Source: Prinsepia uniflora
Lineage: Eukaryota; Streptophyta; Magnoliopsida; Rosales; Rosaceae
Direction of reading: 5' to 3'
Length of the DNA: 64,000 nt
Assembly: GCA_032719365.1 (NCBI GenBank)
Contig: CM064876.1
Location: forward strand, 55,361,864-55,425,863
Position 1 is the first letter of the stretch. The number at the start of each line of letters is the position of its first letter. The translations under genes were made by a program, and so were the position numbers. Positions 46,401 to 59,200 of this stretch are shown in pieces. The notes beneath the pieces were generated by a model that saw only the letters and a program-made list of their open reading frames with translations, was not told the DNA's origin and searched no databases.

Positions 46401-46780
46401 CCTCTGGATTTTGAGTGAAATCCTCATGTGCAACTTCGCACATTTCCATAGTTTCATCATAAACTCCACGGGGTTCATGCACTTCTTCATTCACGGGTAC
46501 GCTCTCCCCTCTGTTCTTACTATCAGTTGATAAAAGGGGCTCTCCATGCCAAATCCAATTAACATAGGTCTTATATATGCCATTAAAATATGAATGCTCC
46601 CTTACTAAATGAATTGTTAATTTTCTAGTATTTCCACACTTTTGACATGGACAGCGAATACGCCTCTGATCAATAGCAACCCCTAATGCTGTCCTAAGGA
46701 ATTTTTCAACCCCATCTTCATACTCTTTACTTCTCCTATTCGCATGCATCCAAGATTTATCAATCCCCCTAACACAATCA
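43408..46780 (-). pseudogene. CACTA TNP2-type transposase, broken
   Basis: Read right to left. The N-terminal Transpos_assoc domain (46500-46775) has the CPCQKCGN zinc-binding pattern. Then comes the Transposase_21/TNP2 core (about 45160-46400) with SADGINPHSS and LLWTINDFPAYG, each bearing an acidic residue expected in the CMC catalytic core, followed by CPTKGYCGCPICGE. DUF4218 (44279-44833) has MVHLTVHLIREVKLCGP. A short exon near 44142-44251 and the DUF4216 exon (43408-44019, FKCAWVENEKG) end it. Defects: a frameshift at the T/A homopolymer 45259-45268 and a TAA at 44834-44836 where relatives have Gln. Length and domain order are otherwise complete, with introns near 44252 and 44060-44140. 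Confidence 0.88.
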
Positions 46781-49700
46781 AATTTACAACCAAAATATAA
46801 TGGTTTAATGAGTCATATCACAGCAACTATGTTCTTTTTTGCAATCAAACATCAAATACCATTAACAATATAGCAATCAAATTACTTAAGTCCTTAACAA
46901 TCTAGAGAAATCAAATTACTCCTTAATGTATCATATATTATAAAACGCATAAGGGTCAAGCCTAGATTAATTCAAGAGTTACGGGAATTTACATTATATA
47001 GATCAAACACCAATATGCAGCTGGGTTTCGGATATTGCACTGTTGACAAAAATAAAAGTGAAACCAGCGAGTTAGAAAGACTAAAATTGAATATCACAAG
47101 TTGGATGGAAGAAAAGTAAAAAACCATGTCCTCTCCTACACAATTCACAAACAAATATGCAGAGAAATAAACAAAAAAATACGCAACAAATAGTCAGTGA
47201 CAACTAGGGAGGAAAAATATGGAATACCACTTTAAACAATTGCATGACAACCCCGTCCTCTATAAACAAGACCATGCAATTTGGTGAAAAATATGGAATC
47301 CGCCATCGTGATTCTTTTTATTCCGACGACAGTTTGCCCATTAAGTTAATCTTGTTTAGAGCTTAATCTCAAAACTCAAAAATCATGCCGTTTTAGACAT
47401 CATAATCATATGGTATAAACAGCAGCAAAACAAAAAAGAGAAGCACACAAAATTGAAGCTGTTTTCTACTACAGCTCTATTTAGCTTTATACATGTGTAT
47501 TCAAAAGTTCATCTATCCATAGGAAACTACGAAATTATGTCGGACTCAATCTATGTAGGGTTGAATTATATGACTCATAAAATCCTACAGTTGCAAATAA
47601 GCAATTGCCAACCGTGGGGACAAAATTGGGCATTGCTTTAGATTTACTCATTTCTTCATTTCAAATCACCAGATTCACCACACACAATAATATCTTCCAA
47701 ACACAGAAAATAGGTCAAACATTTTTTTCAAGAAAAGAAATTATTTTAAAATTTCATTTTTCCTTGTATTAGAAATGCGGTCAGTGACAACAAACAACAA
47801 ATAACATGAGACCAGGGAACCTCACGCCACCACTACTAATCTCCACCACTAATTACTTATTTTTTTTAACTAAACTCCATTCATCATATTCCAAGACACC
47901 TTGCTACAAAATTGCATGACAACAAATAGTCAGTGACAACAAACTGTCGTCCTACATTAAACAGGTCAAAATACCACTTTTTGTGAGAAGACACTTGATT
48001 ATTTTTTCAAGTAATTCGAATTTGTACTTCATTTGCAATTCATTCAAGGAATATATAGGGCGGACTTGGCATAAAAGCCTGATACTTAATTACTTATCAA
48101 CTCGGAAGGACAAACAAACCAGTGTACAAGCAGACGCTACAAAATAAACTATATCAGAACAAAAAGAACAGACTTTTGGAATACATTATCCAGTTCATAG
48201 AAGACTACAGAACCTGTTTTTCAATGACCCAGGGAGAAAACTAGGGATAATAGGGTGGGAGATGCTATAATGAAGTGTTGGATTCGTTTACTTAAGATCC
48301 AACACATATTAATACAACTGAACTCTAGAATCACGATCACATGAAGAAATTATAAATCTATGTCTCAATAAGTCTCACACCAAACCAACCAACTGTTCCA
48401 ATCACAACCTAATTCAGCCTGTTCAATTCTATACATTGAAAATGAACATGATGCTTTAAGCACTATTTAGTGTTAAAAGTAGATTATGAAGTCAAATTAT
48501 CAAACCCTAAGAGGAACTTCCTCTGATGTACTAGCATTCAAATGTTTGGCACAACAATACTCAAAACAATGAAGTTGTTAGTAACTTCATCATTCTATAA
48601 ATAAGAACTGAACTAGGACAAAAACATAATCAATTGATGCTTAATTGAAGAAAAAGCATGATCTCAATCAATACAAAATCACTACTGCTCAAGCTATTGT
48701 CCACTTCATTATTTGGTAGTGTTAATGACTACTCATAGTTGCCTAAATTTAAGTTCCTTCAACCTAAGCTCCTGATCAAACCAAAATCATAGGTTTATAA
48801 GCACAAGAAACCAACTCAAAAAGCAGTGAGTATACCTGATAATTGCCAGAATAAAATCAGAATGGCGATCCCTTACATGAATTTCATCCTACGGAAGGAA
48901 CAATGATTATTTCAATTGCAATCCATAATAACAGAAACAAGGAGTAAAGATTAATGGGAGCATTTGTTTAACTGGTATCAAGAAAATAAAGTGCACAGTA
49001 TTTGGCTACAAGATAAGGTCTTTCCTGGAGAATGCAAATTTGAACCTTCGAACCAATAATCTAATAGCCAAATATGTTCCTCGTATGGAATCCAGAAAGA
49101 AATTGAAGAATCACCATTAAGGAAGTAGAAGTACCATAATTATATGAGTTATGTCATTAAGATTTTGCTTGGTATCTTCCTTTGATCTATCAGTACCTCT
49201 GGAAACAAGCATCCTCAATAGAATCCCATTTGTGCAGAAGACAACTGATAAGTGCTTCCCACCTTTACTTTCCAACCGTATCTAGCATGCCTTAACATAT
49301 GTACATTAGTTTTTCAAAACTTAAAAGTAGTCCAGAAATACTGTAGACTAGATAGTATGGAATACAATAGAGCTAAAAATGCCTTCCGTGAACCACAAGA
49401 GAAATAATTCTGAAGATAGCAAACCCTATGATTATCATATATGACATAACTGAAAATGAGGGAACCTACTTAGCTGCAACAACTATACCATAATGCCTAA
49501 AGAAAATTAAGCAAACCGAAAGCATCAAACAAAAATGTCCACATCAATAACTGCACAAGAATTGTAAAATGGAAAATCTTCTCTGCGTTTTCCAATGATA
49601 AAGATTTAACTAAACCAAAAGGTGATTTCCAACACAATCACACATCATATAGATACATAGCACATGGTAACTAATTCCTACAAGCATAATCCAGATTGGG

Positions 49701-50035
49701 AGAAAGAGCATTACAACTGGTTCCTTTGCAGATGCATCAGAATACAAGCGGCCTACATTGCGCTGAATCAAAATATCGGACTAAATATCACTATCAATTC
49801 CTACCTCTACTATATAAGAGCACCAACCGTACCATTCGTAAACTAAATTCTAAACCTTACAAATTATTGTTTTCTCAATTTTTTTCATACCATTCCAATA
49901 CCCATAAATCCCTAAACAGCAATACACAAACTCAATACCGCAACTCATAAATTCAGACACACCCAATCTCACTTGAAATAAAAAACTGACCTAGAGGGAA
50001 GAGGGAGGAAAAATGAAGCACCACGATGGAGGGAG
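46781..50035. other. CACTA upstream region, probable leader intron
   Basis: About 3.2 kb of AT-rich sequence with no supported coding region. Given the minus orientation it lies between the terminus with the promoter and the first coding exon, where CACTA elements often have a long leader intron. A splice-donor-like CTAGGTCAG on the minus strand near 49990 fits. Short frames (49664-49950) are not supported. Confidence 0.45.
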
Positions 50036-50046
50036 GAAGAACAGTG

Positions 50047-50130
50047 GCCGCACGTCTGGGAAGAAAAGCCAGTGTCGCTGCACGTTTGGGAAGAAAGCCG
50101 ATGTCGCCGCACGTCTGGGAAGAGAACCGA
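50047..50130 (+). repeat. GC-rich 30-bp tandem repeat near the CACTA right end
   Basis: Three imperfect units of about 30 bp containing GCCGCACGTCTGGGAAGA. They are GC-rich in an AT-rich element and lie where the minus-strand promoter or first exon should be. Confidence 0.75.
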
Positions 50131-50379
50131 CCGAGAGGGTGGAAGAAAAACGGCGTGCTGTTTTCTGTTTAGGAAGAAGAGTGCAACGTTAACACTAGGT
50201 TTACAGCGAGACCTTCAATTCGAGTAGACGAGAATATTAGTTTGGAAAAATTTCAATTCGCGCCAATGTTTGTGCGTGGTTTTTCAATTTGGCGCTGCAC
50301 TCTCAATGTTTGGTCTTAATTAATTTGCAACCCATGTGTTTCGAACTAGGGACCTGCTGAAGTATAGGCAACACTAAAA

Positions 50380-50605
50380 AAACATAAGAAGCTGCATCAG
50401 TAAATTTATTTTTACTGATGTTAAAGGGTACAAAATACAACATTATATCTTTACTGATGCTTTATATTAGGATTAGACAACACTAGTAATATTTTACTGT
50501 TGCTATATCATATATTAGACAACACCAAATTTAAACTGATGTCTAAACTACATTATACATCAGTTTTTATATATGTGTTGTCTATAGGGTGTAGTGTATT
50601 AGCAT
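50380..50605 (-). repeat. CACTA subterminal repeats, right
   Basis: Repeats of ACTGATG/CATCAGT and TTAGACAACAC/GTGTTGTCTA in both orientations before the right terminus. They are less regular than the left set and use a partly different core. Confidence 0.75.
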
Positions 50606-50618
50606 ATTTCTTGTAGTG
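50606..50618 (-). repeat. CACTA right terminal inverted repeat
   Basis: ATTTCTTGTAGTG, the complement of the left terminus, followed directly by the GTT duplication. Confidence 0.92.
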
Positions 50619-50621
50619 GTT

Positions 50622-51737
50622 GTGGCACCCGCGCATGTCGTGTGGAGCGTTGGAACTTATGTCTCGAACTCTAGTGGAAAGGTGTCACATCACGTTCTTC
50701 ATGGCGTGAGTGTGTCCTCGTGCATGTCATTTAGAGCTTTGGGACTCATGCCTCAAGCTCTAGTAGAAGTGTCATGGCATGCTCTTTATGCACTTTAGTG
50801 TATCCTCGTGTAGGGCGTAGGTCATTCAGAAGCCTCCAATGATATGTGTGAGTTGTTGACATCGCCCTAAATACTGGTAGTGGGTTGATGTTAAGGAGTG
50901 CACTGGTTTCGAATGGTAGTGGTATGGCATAAGCATCATAACTATGGGCTTGCATCTTTCTTGTACCTTGGAGAGTGGCGGTTGTAAAACAGGTCGCGGT
51001 TCCCATTAGAGGTGACTCAGTTGAACTTGGGGTTCCGTTGAGCATGTCGCTCTTATTGTGAGTCGTTGTGACGAAGGCGGTGAACTTGTCAGATCGTTTC
51101 ATTCTTCACATTCTTATCATAGATGAAGAACGATGAACGATGAACAATAGTGACGTTTTTTTTTTTTGAAAAAACTAGAGAGCATGCATTAAGTATTTCT
51201 CAATTTGGGTCTCAATGAAAGCACTAGTTGTTGAGGTAGAAATGGTCCAGACTTACAGATTTTTTTCTCGATCCCTACACACAATAACAAAAAGTAATCA
51301 AGGTTAAAGTTGAAGGCCAAAATGAGTGGTTCAATCAAGAACGCTCTAATGCCTAAGTTTAATCAAGAGAATAAACCGACAAAGTATTAATATAAGTTTT
51401 GAATTAACTTTAGAGATGAGTGAAGCCTGTATTTATTGCGAAGTCTTGAGAATCACAGGAGCGCCTGATTGGTTGAAGGAGATAGTGTTTAATAGGTAAT
51501 TCTACGGGAAGAAATCACTATCGTTAAATATATAAATAATAATAAATAACTCGCGGAGAGATTATTTATTATTGGTATTGATTTGGTTAATTAATATATT
51601 CATTTGGTAAATATATTAAATTAGTACGAGATCGTGTCATGCCATTATAATCTATATCAGCGGTAATATCGACATTATGAGAATTATAGGCCATGTGACA
51701 GCTCCACAATTTTCTGGTGATTTATAGTTCCACAAAT
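50622..51737. other. Unassigned sequence right of the CACTA element
   Basis: Continues the DNA left of the CACTA element. From about 50628 to 50806 there are two imperfect units of roughly 88 bp, each with a GCATGTC start and ending GTGTCCTC or GTATCCTC. A short hairpin of AATAATAAATA and TATTTATTATT lies near 51535-51573. No gene recognised; the minus frame 50746-51102 has no family. Confidence 0.55.
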
Positions 51738-52208
51738 TCTAAGAGAGATAACAAGATATCTTACATAGCTATCAATTAATCTCTTAAGATCACAACAACA
51801 CATACGAACAATAACATGTAACACACACATATATATATATATATAGGTTAGGTTCATACCGAATGACACCATTGATCTTAGATGGCATAAAGTTCATCTC
51901 CTCCTCTATACCAATAAGAGTATCGTTAGCTAATCGATAAGGCTTTAGCACATAAGTAAAGATGTCTTACTGGTAAGAGCAGAGATCAACTTATATAGTA
52001 GTCGTTTCCTATTATGATGACCTATCATAGTCACAACAGGATTCCAAGAGACTAACTAAGTAACAAGGAAAATTGTACTAATCCAACAAATGCCAATTCC
52101 AATAGGGAGTCTCATTCTAATCATGATTCAATTACAATGACTTTATTATTCCAATTAGGCTTAGGACTTCACACATTAGGTGATCAATCCATACTCATAA
52201 TTGTAACA
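51738..52208 (-). repeat. 3' LTR of the copia element (471 bp)
   Basis: On the plus strand it begins TCTAAGAGAGATAACAAG (the right LTR has TGTAAGAGAG, so one terminal base is mutated) and ends ATTGTAACA. It contains a (TA)n run at 51828-51845. Confidence 0.82.
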
Positions 52209-52220
52209 TTCTCCCACTTG
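52209..52220 (-). other. Polypurine tract of the copia element
   Basis: TTCTCCCACTTG on the plus strand, that is CAAGTGGGAGAA on the element strand: the common plant copia polypurine tract, directly beside the 3' LTR. Confidence 0.85.
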
Positions 52221-52890
52221 AGTATGAAATGATCATGTTTGTATAGCCTTAATCAAAATTAAAATAACAGTTTAAACTGAGTCCATAAGTGCCACTGAAT
52301 CTATTCCAAAGCACAACATTCATGATTAACTCAAAATCATAGAACCATAGCACTTGGATACAAACATGTATCATTGCACTAGCATAACTATTAATCCAAA
52401 TCAATCACACATGCCTGTTTGACAATTAGAACAGAATAAGGAAAATCATCAATTCGAAAGGAAATCCCACATTTTTGGTCCAAGCATAAATCAATTCTAA
52501 ACCTTGCTATTCAATCAACAACAACAATAATAATCAACACACTCAAAATAGATTGATCAATCAATGGTGCGATCAAGCATTGCACAACTATCACACGGAT
52601 TCAACACATATTCAATGATCAAGTCCAGCAAGTTAACAGATTCTAAAGCTGTTAACTATCAATATGATCAAAAGATGAATATTAATCATAAGAACCATAA
52701 TCATTTATGTAATCAAAACCAAAACAACAACAATGCCTTGATTATTCTACAACAAAACATAAATCAACATAAATTAACAAAATTGAAGACTTACTACCAT
52801 TGATTCTCACTTTCGTTGATCAGCACTCCCACTGATCAAAGTCAGCTATAATTCCCATATGAAAAAGATGAGTTTTGAATTCCTCAACTA
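52221..52890. other. Copia 3' region between RNase H and polypurine tract
   Basis: About 670 bases, A-rich, without a supported coding region. The plus frame 52564-52803 is Asn/Lys-rich low complexity. Confidence 0.55.
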
Positions 52891-52897
52891 GTAATGC

Positions 52898-55223
52898 TTA
52901 GATGAGTAGATCTGCCAACATGTCACTTGTACTGATGTCCAATACCTTGATAGCTCCACTTTCACCTTGTTCTTGCATGAGCAGATGCTTTACTTCCATT
53001 AGTCTAGTTGCTGATTTTTTCCTATTATTCTTTGAGAAAAACACAACATTAGCATTATCACAGTACAACAGTAATAGTTCTTCAATAGAATCCACAAACT
53101 TCATATCCATAATAAAGTTCTTTAACCACATTGCCTGCTTAGTAGCCTCATAGACTTCAGTGAACTCAGCCTGTATTGTGGAGATTACAAGTGTGGTCAG
53201 CTTCCCACACCTCCAAGACATGGCACCACTAGCTAACGTAAAGATATATGCTCATGTGGATTTCATATCTGTAAAGCACCTTGCCATATCAGCATCTGAA
53301 AAACCAATCAATTTTAGCTCACTCACTCTTCCGTACATCAACACAAATTACTTAGCCCTTTGTAGATACCTCGGGACTTTCCTCCTTGCAATCCAATGTT
53401 GTTCACCAGGATTCGATTGAAATCTTCCCAACAACTAACAACAAAGGCTAGGTCTGGTATAATACAAACCTGAGCGTACTTCAAGCTTCCAACTAGGGAA
53501 TCATACGACTTATCTTGCATCTTTTTTTTTCTAGTTCCGTTATAGGACATTGATCAACATGTAACTTATCACCTTTGGTGATAGGAACTTCCTCTTATGA
53601 GAAAACAATCATGTTGAATCCTTTCAGAACTGTATCAATATAGTTTTTTTTTTAGATAAACCTAGCAACTTCTTTTGTTTATCTCTAACAATCTCAATAC
53701 CTAACACATAATGTGCTCACCTTGGTCTTTCATTTCAAAGCTACAAGATAGCATGTTTTTGGTTTCCCATAGAAAATTCAAATTTGAGATCGCTAACAAT
53801 ATATCATTAATGTATAAAATCAAAAAGATGAATTTAGAGGTCCTAACCTTCATATAGATGTAATCATCTAAGATGTTTTCTGTAAATCCAAAAGATGTCA
53901 CAGTTCTGTCAAACTTGAGGTACCATTGCCTTGAAGCTTACTTGAGCCCATATGTAGACTTGTTTAGCTTGAAAACCATGTTTTTCTTCCCTATTTCAAC
54001 AAATCCAGTGGGTTGTTGCATATAGATGTCCTTATCCAGGTTTCCATTTGAGAATAACATCTTGACATCCATTTGATGAAGTTCTAAATCAAAATGAGTC
54101 GTGAAAGCCATTATAATTCTCATAAATTCCTTTGAGGAGACATGGGAGAAGTGTTCAAGTAATTAATGCTTTCCCTTTGAGCGAATCCTTTTTCCACTAA
54201 TCGTGCCTTATACCTCTCAACTTGACCTTGTGAGTTCTTTTTGGCTTTGAAAACCCATTTTCACCCTATAGGTCTAATTTTTGATGTGGTAGCAACCAGT
54301 GACCAAATTGCATTCTTAGACATGGATTCAAGTTCTTCTTGCAAAACTGCTTCCCAAAGAATATATTGTTTGTTTCTTTGAGCCTGAGTGTAGGTATGAG
54401 GATCATCCTCATCCCCATTGTCGAAATCCATCTCTTGTAAGTACACCATGTTGTCTGTAGGAATTGTAGAGCTGTTTTCTCTTATTGATCTTCTAGGCTG
54501 AAGTGCGCAGTTGCTGGTTGAGAAAAGGCTTGTTATAGGTCATTCTGAGTTTCCACGACACTTCCTTGTGTATTCATCATGCCAACATGTAGTGTAGTAG
54601 TTTCAAGAGGTGAATCAATATCTAATGCAGAAGATGATTGCATTGATAAGGTATAACAACATACATGATTTTTGGATTACCAATTGGCATTGACACATCC
54701 TCTGATACAAGAAATTCCTCAGATATAAACTCATCATTGTGGTATGACTCCACATCTAAACTTTCAATGAACTTGGCATTGTGAGTCTCTTGAATGCTAG
54801 GACAATAGAACTTAAAACCTTTTGATTTCTCAGAGTAGCCCATGAAGAAACATGAATCTATCCTAGGATCTAATTTCTTCTCATGTGGATTATAAAATCT
54901 TGCTTCAAATGGACATCCCCATATGTGAAAATAAGCATAAATTGGTTCCTACATGTCCATAACTCAAAAGGAACCCCGCTTACTGACTTACTTGGTGCAC
55001 GATTAAGTATGTATGAATCTGTCGTAAGATCTAATTTCTTCTCATGTGGATTATAAAATATTGCTTCAAATAGACATCCCCATATGTGAAAATGGGCATA
55101 ACTTGGTGCCCAACTTGTCCATAACTCAAAAGGAGTTCTGCTTATTGACTTACTTGGTGCACGATTAAGTATGTAGTTTGCAGTTTTGAGTGTCTCACCC
55201 CTCATAAGAAGCCTTTTAGACAT
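52898..55223 (-). pseudogene. Copia pol remnant (integrase tail, reverse transcriptase, RNase H)
   Basis: Broken frames read right to left. Integrase C-terminal part at 54870-55223 (ILNRAPSKS, PFELW, IWGC), containing a tandem duplication. Connection at 54261-54843 (FIESLDVESYHNDEF). Reverse transcriptase at 53938-54123 (DVKMLFSNGNLDKDIYMQQP) and 53701-53901, where the catalytic motif reads LYINDILL instead of LYVDDILL, losing one Asp. RNase H at 52898-53221 (STIQAEFTEVYEATKQAMWLK, CDNANVV). Frame changes and stops separate all pieces, so the element cannot code for its own transposition. Confidence 0.85.
54852..55174 (-). repeat. 161-bp tandem duplication in the copia integrase
   Basis: The units 54852-55012 and 55013-55174 are imperfect copies covering the ILNRAPSKS...FELW segment. 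The frame continues through both, so that segment appears twice in one reading. Confidence 0.85.
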
Positions 55224-56109
55224 GATCTTCTCATCAATAGCACTATATGATCACGGGTTCATCTTTAGGAATTTTTTTTATCATTTATAGTTCATGTTTA
55301 GACATATCAATAGATATAGGCTCATCACATTTGTGTAGTTGAAACTATATCGTCCATATGCCCATCACAATATTGGATTGCATTAGACCAAAATGAGGGG
55401 TTTCCTTGGAACCTCCATTTTGTCATAGCACACAATCCACATTAGGGACTCTCACAGAACCATGCAACAACATGGCATAGAATTCGACTTAGGTCGAAAA
55501 CTAGTCAGTCCCTACATGGTTGAGTCTCATCCATCCATTCCATACCATTATGAAATGTGTAGATTGGTAGAAACGCATCATCCACGAAGAAACATAAGAA
55601 AAAAGAATGATCAGTAACTTCATGTTCACATATAAAAGGATTCTATAATAGTGTTTAAATCAATCATATCAGATAACCCAGTAATGACATTTAATTACCT
55701 CAATTAATCAATCATATTTTATCAGTTAACAAACACAATCGATGATGGGCAAGTAACAAGCAAATCTGATACTCATAAAATTCTTCATACCTCAAACATA
55801 AAATCGATGTCCATAACCAATAAGAGAGCAGCGAAAAAACATATATCTTGGATTCGAAAATCAGAGTGAGAAGATTTTATCAAGAATATGAAAATAATTT
55901 TGGAAAAGAAGGTGTTGGGAGAAAATAGAGAGCAACAGTCATATTTTTAAAACCAACCGATGTTGTTTTAATTAAGCATGAGAGTAAACGAGATGTCATT
56001 TTGGTCAATTAAAACAACAAAAACAGAAAAACTGATTGTACTAGAATTAGGTTAAAAACATTTTGATGCACAAATTAATCCAACAAACAATATTAAGAGC
56101 ATATTGATC
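55224..56109. other. Copia 5' internal region without recognisable gag
   Basis: About 890 bases between the integrase tail and the primer site. Gag, protease and the integrase core should be here but are not recognisable, so a large deletion is likely. A stretch at 55240-55560 has short runs of transposon-like sequence but no frame. Confidence 0.55.
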
Positions 56110-56120
56110 CTCTGATACCA
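56110..56120 (-). other. Primer-binding site of the copia element
   Basis: CTCTGATACCA on the plus strand, TGGTATCAGAG on the element strand, directly beside the 5' LTR; tRNA-Met type. Confidence 0.85.
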
Positions 56121-56122
56121 TA

Positions 56123-56207
56123 TGTAAGAGAGATAACAAGATATCTTATATAGCTATCAACTAATCCCTTAAGATCACAACAACACATGTGAACAATAAG
56201 GTGTTAC

Positions 56208-56250
<43 letters not shown>

Positions 56251-56275
56251 TTAGGTTCATATCGGATGACGCCGT
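56123..56275 (-). repeat. 5' LTR fragment of the copia element
   Basis: Matches 51738-51880 of the 3' LTR (TGTAAGAGAGATAACAAG and onward), including an expanded (TA)n run at 56213-56247. It stops at GCCGT, where LTR G begins. Confidence 0.85.
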
Positions 56276-59200
56276 TGTAATGACCCAGAAATTTGAGAAA
56301 AATAAAATTTGAAAAATTAAGTGGAAATGACAATTTTTCCTTTATTAGGTCAAATGTTGATTTTTTGATCTGGGCATTTTTTGGACAATTGGCGAGTACC
56401 GTCAGGTACGTCTCAGTGTCCTGAGTTTATAGATAGGTGGTACGCTAACATTGGAAGTCAAATAAGTTTGATATGGGTAAAAAACGATCAAGGGTAGTTA
56501 GATAATTTTGTCACCAAGGGCATTTTGGTCATTTCACCATAAGATATTGTTTGAAAGGGAAAAGGGTTCAGAAAGGCATGATATTTTCTTCCTCCCACCA
56601 ACTTATCTCTTAATATATATATTTCTTGTGTGTGTTGTTTTGGGTGTTCTTCGGTGGAGGATGGCCGAACTCCATGAAATTTTTTGGCCGAAAGAGAAAA
56701 TCCAAGGGAGATGAGGGAGAAAGCCAGGAAAAGAAAAGGAAGGGAAGAGAGGGATAGGAAACTAATGGAAGGAGGAAATAACAATGGCAAGAGGCAAATG
56801 AGGATTTCTCAACTTTGAAACCCGAAACCATCATTTTGGGTTCTCATTTTCGGAGTTTCATTTGAGGCTGAAACTTGGTAACAAGTTCACTACTAGCTTT
56901 CTAGAAGCCTTGCGATCAAGTATAGCCCAAAAATAGAGAACTCAAGACGCGGGAAGGTTGAGGAATAGAAAAGGAAAAACTAGCCGACAAACTTGGTTTC
57001 CAAGATTAGATGAAGACAGATTGTTAAACCAATGAAAATGGTGTAGAATTGGTGGTTTTCGAACCGGATCAGGGCCGCAGGGTCGGGCAATCTTATTTGC
57101 AGAAAAATGGGTCTAGCACCTAGGGAAGACAATGAATAGTGTTGTGCATGAATCCCACATGTAGTGAGAGTTTTTGGGCTCGTGGGGGCGCATGATGCTC
57201 CATCTTGAAATCTAGTTGACACGGTTTTTGATGCACTCGACGTTACGAGTCCAATGGTATAATTTTTGAGGCGATCGGGTATTGCCTTGGGGTAGTTTTG
57301 ACTGTCTGAAGGTTTAGGAATTATTTTAAATCCATTTCCAAAATCCCAAAAATTAAGTGATTAAAGTGTGAGTTATTTGGGGTGATTAGTGACCCTTAGA
57401 AGTTGTTTGTGACATGCTTCCAAGGTTTCAAAAATTACGGAAATGCATACAAGACCGAGTGTGAGTGGACTTTCTTTTCCCTAAACTCTTATGCATGCAT
57501 ATTTACATGTTTTACATGGTTTATTATATGATTTTCTTGACAATAAACTGTGTATGATTTTATATGATTTATGGTGATTCTACGAAAGTTGTTTTAGTAC
57601 ATGTTTTACGAGGAATTCACATTTATTGTGTTTTGAGTTAATATTGGATTTTGAAATGGGTTTTAGACTCAATATGAATTTCCTACATGATTTTGGTGAT
57701 ATTTGTTTGATGGGGATTTATATATGAATTTTGATGATTTTATGGTTTATTTTAATGACACGATTTACGAGGTTTGGTATGTGTTGTGTTTTGAGCTTAG
57801 GCTCGGATTTTGTGACAGGACCACGTCCCAACTGGACGTCAAAAAAACCGTTCCCGGTTCTGCTCCCGTCTGAAAAGTCAACTAAAGGCCCGAAACTACC
57901 CTTCAGTGCTTGCCAGACAAGGGATGTTTGCACTGATTTCTGCTGCTACCTCCGCCTCTCAATCAGCCCCGAACGTCGTACCACGGCCTGGAGGGTCAAT
58001 AAAACAGAAAAGGTACGAGTGGACAAAAATGGCCTCTTATAAAAACATTTGCCAAAATACAATCTTACCCTCCAGTTTTCACAAATGTGCATGCATGTCG
58101 TAAAATATGAGTAATAGTATGAAATCATTCAAGTATGAACAGTGGACTGATAAAATCTAAACATAATTTCCCAAGGTCCGTAAAACTCATGTTCACCAAA
58201 TCAGTTCAAGTTATAAAACATCAAATCCCCGCTCTCAGGCCAAAACATGTGAACACTATCACCTGGGCACAAAGACCAAAAACCCGTACTCAAAACCGGT
58301 ACGTAATCACAAACAACATGTTTCTAAATTCCATGTCCACATTTTCCTTGTAACTCATTTTCATCAAATCAATTTAAATCTCAATAAACCCACGCTTTCC
58401 TTAAATCATTTTATATTTAAACCTTGGTTTCCTCAAAATCATTTTCCATAAAACCACAGGACTTATTTCCATATCCGATCTCATATATATATAGTCACGT
58501 TTATCCCTGCAACGCGTGCAAATCAATAGGATCAAGGACTACTCAAAATCCGAGCATCCGCCGCTGTGAACACATCACCAGCCAGCAATCCGTCGTTGTG
58601 AACACATCACCAGCCGACAATCCAGATCTCGTGAACACATCACTTACCGATCTATATATAATCCAGCACATCTCTGGTCTGAGTCGAGCCTCCCTCGGCT
58701 GCACGACAACAGACCGTGCTACGTGACCTCTTCGGGGTAAACACTTCCATCCCGAATGCGAGCGTTATCTCCAGGGTTTATTCCGGGGAAACACATTCCC
58801 AACCGGAAGCCCTAATATCCAGGGTGCACTTCGGGAGAAACATATTCCACCCTGAAAGCCCTAATATCCACAACATATCATCATCATAAAAACCAGTGAA
58901 AACAGTTGCATTGAAAACCAAATCATTTATCAACACAGGGTCTCAGCCCCAAAATATAGCTTCCTCAAATCCAGAAAACCAAAGTCCCGATTTACTTTAT
59001 AAATCCGAAAATCATCAATATCATCATATAATCACATGGAAATACAAATCCAATCAAAATCACAATTCCATTGGGTCTCAAGCCCAAAATCTCATTTTCA
59101 CGCAAATCCGTGCAACCGTAAACCCGAGTTGCCACTTTCACGTAAATCCATGAAATAAATCCCTGACTCATAATCCGAGTCCAAATATCATTTTCAATTC

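Larger units (their letters stand above)
38777..50618 (-). mobile_element. CACTA (En/Spm, CMC) DNA transposon, 11.84 kb
   Basis: Terminal inverted repeats CACTACAAGAAAT at 38777-38789 and, inverted, 50606-50618. The 3-bp target duplication GTT lies at 38774-38776 and 50619-50621. Both genes are on the minus strand: a TNP2-type transposase (about 43408-46780) and a Transposase_24/Ulp1 gene (about 39930-43047). The coding regions contain stops and a frameshift, but the termini are intact, so movement by a related active transposase remains possible. Confidence 0.92.
51738..56275 (-). mobile_element. Ty1/copia retrotransposon, degraded, 5' LTR cut by LTR G
   Basis: Reads right to left: 5' LTR fragment (56123-56275), primer site (56110-56120), a stretch without recognisable gag, integrase tail, reverse transcriptase, RNase H, polypurine tract (52209-52220) and 3' LTR (51738-52208). 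Domain order integrase before reverse transcriptase is diagnostic of Ty1/copia. The 5' LTR keeps about 150 of some 470 bases because LTR G is inserted in it. Confidence 0.85.

Noticed and set aside
46781..50035. A host gene inside the CACTA element (transduplication)
   Set aside because: No frame in this stretch resembles a plant gene; short frames are AT-rich and not spliceable into anything I recognise.
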